Program-made: the position numbers and the translations under genes
In this document: positions 25,939-34,282 of the stretch, in pieces
How the letters are laid out: each line of letters opens with the position of its first letter
Position numbering within the stretch: the first letter of the stretch is position 1
Notes under the pieces: model-generated
Databases searched by the model: none
What the model saw: the letters and a program-made list of their open reading frames with translations, nothing else
What the model was told of the DNA's origin: nothing
Assembly (NCBI RefSeq): GCF_003992315.1
Contig: NZ_RQVE01000005.1
Location: 97,699-161,698, forward strand
Reading direction: 5' to 3'
Origin: Veillonella sp. 3891
Lineage (GTDB): Bacteria; Bacillota; Negativicutes; Veillonellales; Veillonellaceae
DNA length: 64,000 bases

Positions 25939-28900
25939 TTATTCAGTAGTTAAATAAGAAATATAATCTGATCGCTTCATATTATTTTCTTTAAGTGCTT
26001 GTCTTACATCCGTCACATCTAATATGTCATCAAAGTATTGAAAAATACGTAATGACTCAATTTGCTTTTTACTTATATCTCCAATTCCACATAAGGTTAG
26101 CGTAACTGCACTCACGTTCTTTTTTCTATTCAGAGATTTTTTTATGTCAGCAACAAATTTTCTAGGGTGAACTGTTACTGTGGATAGTTTTGCTTCATTG
26201 ACTAAAATGATGCCATGATATTCATTATTCTGAGTATAGAGTACATCAACTCTTTCATCCCTAAATTTATCATCAATGGTGTATCCTTTTTTTCGATAAA
26301 TAGCTTTTAAAATTTCAGCCATATTATCTATGTCATACATCTCTAACATATCCTTATTTTCACTTGTTTCAACATAACTAGTGGATTGCGTGTAATCCTT
26401 ACTAAATAGAGAATTATACAACGACGCTCCATCTGTTTCACTAGCACTATTAGGTACAATAACTGATCTACTCAACTTACGTTTTCTTGTTAATAGTTCA
26501 TGTTGTAATTCATCAAAACTAGGGTGATTAAAATGTTTTAATGTTGCAACAGGATAATATACATATACATCTTTTGTCTGACCAATTCTATAAGCTCTGT
26601 CCGTGGATTGATCTTCTTTTGCTGGATTCCACTCTCTACTTAAATGAATCACATGATTGGCCGACGTTATATTTAAACCTACTCCACCAGCTTCTGGTGA
26701 AAGTATCAACACATTAAATCCACAAGTCCGATTAAATTCGTTAACTGTTGCTTGTCTGCGTTCTCCTTTCATGTCCCCATTAATAGGTTGTAAAATTTCT
26801 ACTCCATATCTTTCTTTACAAAGTTTTCTAATTAACTCTTGTAACTTTTTATATCTAATAAAAATTAGAGCTTTTTCACCCTTCATCTTTATATCATCTA
26901 AGGTTTCAAACAAAAATTGTAATTTATCGGAAACTTTTAAATGCTCTTCAAAGGGTAATTCTAAAAATTTTTTCTTTGAAAACATCAAGTATGGGTGTAT
27001 AGAAACATTACGCAGCTGCATGAGTTGTTCAAAAGCTCCTTTATTGGCACGTCCTGCTTGATTCACTACATCCATATATGCAGTCTCTTGATAATCTGAC
27101 ATATATCGTGGTACCACCAACTCATGTTTAACCGGTAACTCAGATAATACATCTTGCTTCATTCGTCTTAATAATAAGGGTTTTATCTTTTCTTTAAGTT
27201 CAAGTCCCTTTTTTTCTAACACCAATATATCTCCTTCGGCTTTAGAAACTGGTGCAATATATTCCTTATTAAAGGCCTGTAATGTTCCAAATCTATCAGA
27301 ACTACAGAAGTCCATAATGGTCCACAAATCGACCCAAGAATTTTCCACTGGCGTACCTGTTAATGCTAGCCCAAAATCATAATTCATACCACGTACTGCA
27401 TGACTGACCCTACTGGAAGGATTCTTTATATTTTGCGCCTCATCTAAAATCAGCATATTCCATTTGATGACACCTAGTGAAAGTTGGTATTTTCTCACCG
27501 TTTCATAATTTGTAATAACTAGCGAATATTTACAAATTCTATCTGTATTTAAAAAGGCATTGCCTTTTAGTTCATCATCAGATAACTGCCCATACTTTCT
27601 CAATAGAGATGGAGGTGGTGTATTAAGTTTAAACAGTTCTAGTGTATTACCATGTAAAATTAAAGGCTCTCCAATACCACAAGAGGTATCAATAAATTTA
27701 CAGCACTCCTCTTTCCAATTTTGCAACAAACTTACTGGTGCAACAATCAAAATAGGGTGCTTTTCTTTATACTGATCATGTTTTATTCGCCACGATAAAA
27801 AAGCCAATGTTTGTAGCGTTTTCCCTAGCCCCATATCGTCTGCTAATAGCGCCCCTTTATAACCCTTTATCCATAATTCTTGCAAATAGGATACACCTTT
27901 TTTCTGATATGATTTTAATGTAATATCTGGTTTCAGAATATCAATTGTCATATCATCTTTATCTCGTGGATGCGGGGTTTCCGTAATAAAAACATCTGAA
28001 TCATCTAGATTATCCTTAATAAGTAATACTTTTTCATTATTTTCTCTAGATTCTAAACCACCAGTTTTTTCAACCCCGGATAATCCTTCAGGTACCCATT
28101 CGGTATGCATCATATCTGTTGGAATAAATCGACCCTTGAACTCGCCAATACCAACAACACGTTCTGATAGTCCATCAATACCTTCAATATCTACACTTGG
28201 TCCTTCAAATGGGAAATAGGTATCAGCCTGCTTAATAATACGTTGAGCTTTCTCTTTATCAAATTTTTTACTGATTGATTCTATAGTTTTTAATGCTTCT
28301 CTTTGTTCTGGATCAAAGGCATAACGTTTCTGAGGATCTCCCCAACCTCTTTTATGTAGATTTTTATTGATTTCTTCGTTGATATCTTTGTTTTCAAAGT
28401 CTATCCTAAAGCTGTATGTCTCATCTTCATTAGGCGCTATATTAATAGACATTTTTCCTGGAGAAATAACAGGCTTACTACCTATAGTTTCGCTTACACC
28501 TATAGATAAATCATTGGAAAACTCTTGTATTTCAGATATCGATATATAGTTCTGGTATATTTTTTCATCTTTATCTTGTTTTGCTCTAATTTCTCTATCA
28601 TAATGTTCGACGATTTCAAACACTCTATAGTGCGGTGCAGATAAAATGTATTCTTTACCGTCACGAAACCGAATATAGGATCCCTTTCTCAAATATTCAG
28701 AAGTTTCATGTCCAGTCATATCCTGTAGACACACTTTGAACCCCATTTCTCTAATAATACTTCCAGTATTAGTGAGGTTTAAATTAAAACTATATCTAAG
28801 TGGTAGTTGTAAAGTTGCTTGATCTTCGTAAGAAAGGTTAACCGCTATATCATGCGGTAATAAATAGATATTCTGTCCATTTTCACCATGTTTTGAATAT

Positions 28901-28986
28901 AAAAAATATTCATCTACTAACTGTTTACCATAATCAGAAAGCTTTGAGCTGTCAATTTCATATGCTTCCTCTGTAACTGTCCACAT
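25939..28986 (-). CDS. zorD: Zorya system helicase-nuclease ZorD (SNF2 family)
   Basis: A 1015-residue effector-type protein. Residues about 350-820 form a SNF2/Swi2 helicase: Walker A DDMGLGKT near 384, DEAQNIKNPSS near 513, LTGTPVENSW near 540, and helicase-C motifs VNEFNRTCGFNVLILSPEAG and STDRAYRIGQTKDV near 795. The last 130 residues look like a restriction-endonuclease fold (DVLYTQNNEYHG then LVNEAK near 928), as described for ZorD. The 350 N-terminal residues are unassigned. The start has AGGAG 6 nt upstream. Fourth gene of zorABCD, 9 nt after zorC. In Zorya, ZorD is a cytosolic factor that acts on invading DNA. Confidence 0.88.
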   Translation of the reverse strand: MWTVTEEAYEIDSSKLSDYGKQLVDEYFLYSKHGENGQNIYLLPHDIAVNLSYEDQATLQLPLRYSFNLNLTNTGSIIREMGFKVCLQDMTGHETSEYLRKGSYIRFRDGKEYILSAPHYRVFEIVEHYDREIRAKQDKDEKIYQNYISISEIQEFSNDLSIGVSETIGSKPVISPGKMSINIAPNEDETYSFRIDFENKDINEEINKNLHKRGWGDPQKRYAFDPEQREALKTIESISKKFDKEKAQRIIKQADTYFPFEGPSVDIEGIDGLSERVVGIGEFKGRFIPTDMMHTEWVPEGLSGVEKTGGLESRENNEKVLLIKDNLDDSDVFITETPHPRDKDDMTIDILKPDITLKSYQKKGVSYLQELWIKGYKGALLADDMGLGKTLQTLAFLSWRIKHDQYKEKHPILIVAPVSLLQNWKEECCKFIDTSCGIGEPLILHGNTLELFKLNTPPPSLLRKYGQLSDDELKGNAFLNTDRICKYSLVITNYETVRKYQLSLGVIKWNMLILDEAQNIKNPSSRVSHAVRGMNYDFGLALTGTPVENSWVDLWTIMDFCSSDRFGTLQAFNKEYIAPVSKAEGDILVLEKKGLELKEKIKPLLLRRMKQDVLSELPVKHELVVPRYMSDYQETAYMDVVNQAGRANKGAFEQLMQLRNVSIHPYLMFSKKKFLELPFEEHLKVSDKLQFLFETLDDIKMKGEKALIFIRYKKLQELIRKLCKERYGVEILQPINGDMKGERRQATVNEFNRTCGFNVLILSPEAGGVGLNITSANHVIHLSREWNPAKEDQSTDRAYRIGQTKDVYVYYPVATLKHFNHPSFDELQHELLTRKRKLSRSVIVPNSASETDGASLYNSLFSKDYTQSTSYVETSENKDMLEMYDIDNMAEILKAIYRKKGYTIDDKFRDERVDVLYTQNNEYHGIILVNEAKLSTVTVHPRKFVADIKKSLNRKKNVSAVTLTLCGIGDISKKQIESLRIFQYFDDILDVTDVRQALKENNMKRSDYISYLTTE

Positions 28987-28995
28987 AGCGTACTC

Positions 28996-30399
28996 CTATA
29001 AACGATAACTTTGCGTTGGAATTAAATTAAATTTATCTTCTAATATAGTTTCTACTTTACGTTGCCAACTGTATGTATCTGGTGAGGAATGTGCTATCTC
29101 ATCTACTACATTATTCCATGCATAATAATATCCAGGCTTTTTCATATTTTCTTCCCGCATACTCATAGATGAAAAAATAGCTTCTACTTGATACTTATTT
29201 AAATCTGTTAAAATTAAAAGTTTACCACTATGGCTCCATTCAACAATATAAAAGTCATCAAACTCTAAAAGAATCATCGATTTATCTCTTGAAATTTCTC
29301 CATAATACAATTGCTTATTAGGGTTATCTAGCATATAACGACGAGCTTCATATGCCCCTTCATCAGTTAAGAATACTCTAGTCCTTCTCACATATTTTAA
29401 ATAGGCATTCCAAAATTTTTCACGATATTTCCAGTTTGTATCACTATGACATTTATCTAAAATCATAAGAAACAAATCTAAATCTGATTTTGCAAATATA
29501 AATCTCAAATAACTTAACAGTTGATTATCAAGAAATCTCCACCCATTCTCATTAAAGTTTGATTGTCTTGGATCTCCCCATTTTTCTACCAAAAAGTTAA
29601 TCAATTGATTCATATATGTATCTTCTGTGGGAAGTTCTTTTTTTATTATATTATTTTTTATAATATGATCTTGGCATATCGCAGTAACACATTCTGGCAA
29701 AATCTCTCGATACCGTTCACCTTTAAAAATATCCTGCAACATCAAAATTTTAGTATTTCCTATGAATATGCTACTGTTGAAAATCAACCTAATGGCATTC
29801 AAAAGAATTGGAGACTGTAACTGTATTTCATTAGAAAATGGTAATTCTCTCAATACTTCATCAAACTTTTGATTCTCAAAAAATTTATCTGCTATAATTT
29901 GACTTGCATTTGGACTAAATATAAAATTAGCTTCTCGCCAAGGCCGAATTAGTTCTTGTGTATTAACATTAAGACATTCTACTATAAGATTTCCAAATCG
30001 TTGTACATACTCTCGACTATAATCACGTATTTGAATATACAAATTGATTGCATAGGATAATACTTTATGCAGATGCTCTTTTATATAGTTCCACAAAAAT
30101 TCATCAAAATTTTTATGAAAGTAATCTTTTTTAACAGAACGCAATACATGTCTATTAACATATAAATTACAAAGTTTCTTTATATCACTACGTGGCAATT
30201 CATAATCTAAAAGACCACATGTATATGCCCTTTGAAATGTTACAAATGTATCATATAGTTCATCTTTTTCAGCTTCTGACTCTAAAAGAATCTCAGATAC
30301 CTCCTCAAATTGATGGGTGGCTAGTATGATTTCTTCAGGTCTACGAAAATTATATTTAAACTTAGGTTTTGCTATATCAAGTGAAAATAGCTTTTTCAT
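28996..30399 (-). CDS. zorC: Zorya system protein ZorC (EH-signature type)
   Basis: A 467-residue, mostly helical, soluble protein with no membrane segment. It sits between a MotB-like gene and a SNF2 gene, exactly where zorC lies in type I Zorya. The C-terminal half carries KYREKFWNAYLKYV near residue 340 and VEWSHSGKL near 386, compatible with the EH-signature domain (conserved Glu and His) that defines ZorC. Start and zorB stop overlap as ATGA. ZorC is known to bind DNA together with ZorD activity; here function is inferred from family and position. Confidence 0.82.
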   Translation of the reverse strand: MKKLFSLDIAKPKFKYNFRRPEEIILATHQFEEVSEILLESEAEKDELYDTFVTFQRAYTCGLLDYELPRSDIKKLCNLYVNRHVLRSVKKDYFHKNFDEFLWNYIKEHLHKVLSYAINLYIQIRDYSREYVQRFGNLIVECLNVNTQELIRPWREANFIFSPNASQIIADKFFENQKFDEVLRELPFSNEIQLQSPILLNAIRLIFNSSIFIGNTKILMLQDIFKGERYREILPECVTAICQDHIIKNNIIKKELPTEDTYMNQLINFLVEKWGDPRQSNFNENGWRFLDNQLLSYLRFIFAKSDLDLFLMILDKCHSDTNWKYREKFWNAYLKYVRRTRVFLTDEGAYEARRYMLDNPNKQLYYGEISRDKSMILLEFDDFYIVEWSHSGKLLILTDLNKYQVEAIFSSMSMREENMKKPGYYYAWNNVVDEIAHSSPDTYSWQRKVETILEDKFNLIPTQSYRL

Positions 30400-31148
30400 T
30401 TTAAATCCTTTATCTTATGATGTTTCAGTAAAAATCTAAACTCAATGCGACGGTTTTCAGCACTATTAGGAGCTGCCTTATTAATTAAACGACTTTCACC
30501 ATATCCAGCGACAGAAAATATAAACTGATCATCAGCATTCTTCCATTTTTTTACAACATTACTGTTAGTATTATTGGCTATATCTTGGTTTGGATTCTCT
30601 GGATTTAAAGATAAAGCGCTTAAAGTAACCTTATAAGTAGCGATCGCTCTATCTACAGATAATTTCAAGTTATTTTTATCGGAACTAGGATCATTATACT
30701 GCACATTATCTGTATGTCCTTCAATGATAATCGTATCAATGGATTCCCATGCTTCTTTTTTCTTATTTCTGCTGTCATCAATTTTTGCGGCTATAGCCCT
30801 AATTAACTTCTCCCCTTCCGGCGTTAACCTTGACTCTCCAGATTCAAAAATAGGTGTTTTCTCGTGATTGTTTCCACCTGAATCATTTGTGGTTATAAGG
30901 ATAACTCCATTTTCCGCATCAATCGTAATCTTACCTGACTTCGCTTCCGGCAAATCTTGCATGAACTCTAATATTTCTTTCCGTTGTTCCACTTGATGAT
31001 TATTGCGTTCATTCTCACTTTTATTAATAAAAAACATGGAAATCAAAGCCAAAATAAAAATCATCAAAATGCCAGCCATCAAATCACTTATAGATATACT
31101 AAAAGGATCATTACGCTTACTAGATTTACTTCGTTTTATGAATTTCAT
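30396..31148 (-). CDS. zorB: Zorya system protein ZorB (MotB/OmpA-like)
   Basis: A 250-residue protein with a short cytoplasmic start rich in Lys, one membrane helix (about residues 22-44) opened by Asp22 in SDLMAGILMIF, and a C-terminal OmpA-type peptidoglycan-binding domain with IIIEGHTDNVQ near residue 140 and GYGESRLINKAAPNSAENRRIEF at the end. The membrane Asp is the expected ion-carrying residue in MotB and ZorB. It pairs with ZorA to form a wall-anchored ion-driven motor. It is 18 nt after zorA. Confidence 0.9.
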   Translation of the reverse strand: MKFIKRSKSSKRNDPFSISISDLMAGILMIFILALISMFFINKSENERNNHQVEQRKEILEFMQDLPEAKSGKITIDAENGVILITTNDSGGNNHEKTPIFESGESRLTPEGEKLIRAIAAKIDDSRNKKKEAWESIDTIIIEGHTDNVQYNDPSSDKNNLKLSVDRAIATYKVTLSALSLNPENPNQDIANNTNSNVVKKWKNADDQFIFSVAGYGESRLINKAAPNSAENRRIEFRFLLKHHKIKDLK

Positions 31149-31166
31149 GAATGATACCTCAATTTA

Positions 31167-33257
31167 TTAGTGTTTTAATCGCTTATCTAAATACTCTTTT
31201 AAGGTTTCTTTACTTTCAGATAAGTCTGCAATAGATGTTTTCAACCCTTCAACACCTTTACCCATAGCCAAATCGAAGTCTCGTAATGTGGTGTTTAAAT
31301 TAGTATGTAACTCATTATACGTCCCATTTATATTTTCATTCATAAGAGTAAATACATCTTGTAATTGTGCTGTAAAATTACTATAGGTTTGCTCATGTTC
31401 TTGCCAAAGTTCTTCCAGCTCATTAATGGTTGATCGCATTTCTTCTGCACCTACTGTTGTTTCAGAAGTCACGCGTTCTAATCCTTCTAGCAATGGTGTC
31501 AGTGTACTTTGTAAACTTTGTTGATAATTCATTAACGTGGCTTCCATTGCCTGTATGGATGTTTTCATTTTTTCTTCGTAGGTAATTAAATTACCATTTA
31601 ATGTAGTTAAGCCCTGAATATTACGAGTAATTAATCCACTTGAATCTTTTACTTCCGTAAGCACATTTTTAGTTTCTTTCATAGCATCATTCATGCCATC
31701 TAAAATGACTTCAGAGTCTTTCATCACGCTTTCAACAATACCCGATAATCCTTTGATAGACTCTGTAGATTCTTTTTGTTGTGCAATAAATCCTTTACTA
31801 ATATGCAAGGAATCTGACAGTACACTATTTAATCCCTCTATAATATCAGTTATTCCTTCATGCGTAACCTTATGTATATCTTCGGTCATTTGTTTTGCCG
31901 TAGTTTGTAACTCTGTTGCATTTTTAGATATTGCGTTGATCATAATAGTGATAAAATGATCCAGCTCTTCTCTTTGGCTTTGACCAATTTTTTCATATTC
32001 ATCTATAGAGAGTTGAATTTTATTTTCCATTATTTGAGATGTATGCTCATACTGTTGTTTCATAGATTCAAAGATACTGTTCGATACTCCTTCTGTATTT
32101 TTCATCATAGTATCCATCGATGATTGTAACCCTTCTAAAGTCGCTTTTCTTTCGTTCTCATGAGCAATTAATCCTTCTGAGAATTGTTGTAACGTATGAC
32201 CTAAGGTTTCTATCTCTGACCCGACACCACTCACTAAGGCTTCTCCTACACTATTAGAAGTTATTTTATGGAACTCTGAGAAGTTTGTAGACAAATCTTC
32301 CATTTTTTGATTTAGACCCAATAAATTTTCATTTAATGTATCATATTTAGGAATTAATTTTTCTTCAATCACATCACCAATATTAGATGATAAGCTTGCT
32401 CCCAATGTAGTTGCATACAGTTCTAATGAATCATTAATTGAGTTTGTTTGACCGTGTAAAGTATTCACTGAATCAATCAATAATTGAGACTCTGATAGAT
32501 ACGGTAATTTTGAATACAGATAATTAATAACTTCAGCATAATAAGTAAAAAAAGTATCCTTAAAGGAACTTAGCTTCCAAGAATACGCCAAAGAAAACAA
32601 GATGCCAAATAACGATGTTATAAATGCAGTCCCCGATGAACTAATCAAATTATTAATTTGAGTCTGCAAGCCATCAGCACCAGTACTATTTAAGTTTAAC
32701 GTATATAATCCTAATGTTAAGCCTACAAATGTACCCAAAATACCTAATCCAGTCATAATAGCAGGCATATTATTTCTTAAATCATTAAACTTGATACTGT
32801 CATAGGCTGAATCGACATCAAATATTTCTCTAATATCAACAGTAAAATATAGTCGTGAAGAACCTTCTATTCCCGTTTTACTATATTGTAATAAATACTT
32901 CTCATTTCTTATAGTCGCTTCCCAATCTTTACCTAAAATAGAATCACCTAGTATTTGATTTAATCGATCTTCATTATATAAATCGAACTCAGAAAAGCTA
33001 TACTGTTCTGTTTCGAATAGGTTCACTAATTCTTTTTTTAATTGTTCTAAAGCAGTTTCATTTTCTTTCAATATACTATAATCGCAAATACCTCTATAGA
33101 ATCCAACAAACAAAATAAATCCTATAAAAACTACCGTCACCCAAGCATTAAGTCCCTTTGGAACCCCTGTTAATGATATGTAGATACCTTCTATAATCAC
33201 TGTTAGAAATATTGCTCGTACATATGCATTATATTCACTTTTCAAATTTTCTTGCAC
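31167..33257 (-). CDS. zorA: Zorya system protein ZorA (MotA/ExbB-like with long coiled-coil tail)
   Basis: A 696-residue membrane protein. Two hydrophobic segments lie within residues 12-60. Two more, GLGILGTFVGLTLGLYTL near 172 and SSGTAFITSLFGILFSLAY near 207, form the MotA/TolQ/ExbB channel motif. From about residue 260 to the end it is a long, Gln/Glu/Thr/Ser-rich coiled coil, the tail known in ZorA to extend into the cytoplasm. The start is GTG, placed 6 nt after AGGAGGC. It is the first gene of the operon with its own -10. Confidence 0.88.
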   Translation of the reverse strand: MQENLKSEYNAYVRAIFLTVIIEGIYISLTGVPKGLNAWVTVVFIGFILFVGFYRGICDYSILKENETALEQLKKELVNLFETEQYSFSEFDLYNEDRLNQILGDSILGKDWEATIRNEKYLLQYSKTGIEGSSRLYFTVDIREIFDVDSAYDSIKFNDLRNNMPAIMTGLGILGTFVGLTLGLYTLNLNSTGADGLQTQINNLISSSGTAFITSLFGILFSLAYSWKLSSFKDTFFTYYAEVINYLYSKLPYLSESQLLIDSVNTLHGQTNSINDSLELYATTLGASLSSNIGDVIEEKLIPKYDTLNENLLGLNQKMEDLSTNFSEFHKITSNSVGEALVSGVGSEIETLGHTLQQFSEGLIAHENERKATLEGLQSSMDTMMKNTEGVSNSIFESMKQQYEHTSQIMENKIQLSIDEYEKIGQSQREELDHFITIMINAISKNATELQTTAKQMTEDIHKVTHEGITDIIEGLNSVLSDSLHISKGFIAQQKESTESIKGLSGIVESVMKDSEVILDGMNDAMKETKNVLTEVKDSSGLITRNIQGLTTLNGNLITYEEKMKTSIQAMEATLMNYQQSLQSTLTPLLEGLERVTSETTVGAEEMRSTINELEELWQEHEQTYSNFTAQLQDVFTLMNENINGTYNELHTNLNTTLRDFDLAMGKGVEGLKTSIADLSESKETLKEYLDKRLKH

Positions 33258-33310
33258 CGTTACGCCTCCTACTGCTTTTACCCTCTTTAATCATACTTTG
33301 AATTTCTTTT

Positions 33311-33316
33311 ATTATA
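33311..33316 (-). promoter_or_regulatory. zorA promoter -10
   Basis: TATAAT on the minus strand, 53 nt upstream of the zorA GTG. The matching -35 is weak. It sits between a hairpin and zorA, so Zorya is probably transcribed apart from the two genes upstream. Confidence 0.45.
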
Positions 33317-33352
33317 CAATATTTGCTGATATAAAACGAGTATATAGAACAA

Positions 33353-33394
33353 TGCCCAACGTAGTAAGCACGCACTGCTCACATACGTTAGGCA
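33353..33394 (-). terminator. Hairpin after the 282-residue gene
   Basis: TGCCTAACGTA pairs with TACGTTGGGCA (one G-U) on the minus strand, with an inner AGCA/TGCT pairing in the loop. It begins 20 nt past the stop of the 33414-34262 gene. The following T-run is poor (TTGTTCTATA), so termination may be partial. Confidence 0.5.
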
Positions 33395-33413
33395 TAATAA
33401 CTATCTAGTCGTT

Positions 33414-34262
33414 TTATTCTTCATTCTCAAATGACATAGAAACTACAGCGGGGAATAGACTGCAATAAAAATCTGCTAATATCTTTAGTTTTTCTATAAA
33501 ATCTAAAGCTGCTTGTTTTTTTGACTCATCTATATCTTCGTGATATGCCATCCACTGTTGTGCATGGCGTATAAATCTCCTTATTGCCTCATCAACAGGT
33601 CGTGCATACTCTACAGATAGTTCCTCCATACTACAAGCTTGTATTTCACTGTTTCTAAACTTCATAAAGGTACGTGTTAATATTTTTTCCAACCGTAAAA
33701 AGCAAATGGGGTATTCATTTGTTTTAGGTGAACTATAATCTAGGTTTTCTAGCATTTTAAAAGCAAACCGTTTTATGATATATTGCCAAAACATTAGCAT
33801 TTGAGTATTACTATCTTTATCATCACTAAAAATAATGCTTTTTAATACCTGATTATTGTCTTCATTTTCTACTACTTCATCCTTTATATATGCATAGGAA
33901 AACATGGTAGGTACTGTCTGTACACTTTCATATATAGTTTCCAGCTCTAGGGTAATTCCAGTAAGTTCATTTTCATCAATATCTGGAAATTTACTCAAAA
34001 ATTTTAAAACTGCCATTTTCAAAGGATGTAAATACTCCACAACCTCTTTCTTTTTTTGCAGGATATCCTCCTTATTATCTAATGGTATCCATTTATCTTG
34101 ATCCTCTATCATCCCTAATACTATATCTTTAACAATATCTCGAAACTTGCTACCACCTGCCGCATGCAACTTTTCTAGTTCCCATCTAATATCGGTAAAC
34201 ATGATGTACATGCCTTCAATCCATATTCTAAATAAAGCATCTACCGTTCTATCTTTAGACAT
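33414..34262 (-). CDS. Unrecognised protein in a defence island (282 residues)
   Basis: I do not recognise a family. The protein is soluble and mostly helical, with no signal peptide or membrane segment. It is acidic in the middle (VVENEDNNQVLK, FSDDKDSNTQ) and ends in FPAVVSMSFENEE. The ATG at 34262 (MSKDRT) is chosen because TTAGGAG lies about 8 nt upstream; the longer frame to 34337 would overlap the upstream gene. It is 20 nt after the 850-residue gene, so the two probably form one transcript. Its last 20 residues (YCSLFPAVVSMSFE) faintly resemble the end of the larger protein (CFMAIYPVVLEIEA), which may hint at a shared module. Confidence 0.55.
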   Translation of the reverse strand: MSKDRTVDALFRIWIEGMYIMFTDIRWELEKLHAAGGSKFRDIVKDIVLGMIEDQDKWIPLDNKEDILQKKKEVVEYLHPLKMAVLKFLSKFPDIDENELTGITLELETIYESVQTVPTMFSYAYIKDEVVENEDNNQVLKSIIFSDDKDSNTQMLMFWQYIIKRFAFKMLENLDYSSPKTNEYPICFLRLEKILTRTFMKFRNSEIQACSMEELSVEYARPVDEAIRRFIRHAQQWMAYHEDIDESKKQAALDFIEKLKILADFYCSLFPAVVSMSFENEE

Positions 34263-34282
34263 ACGTTTTACTCCTAACACTA

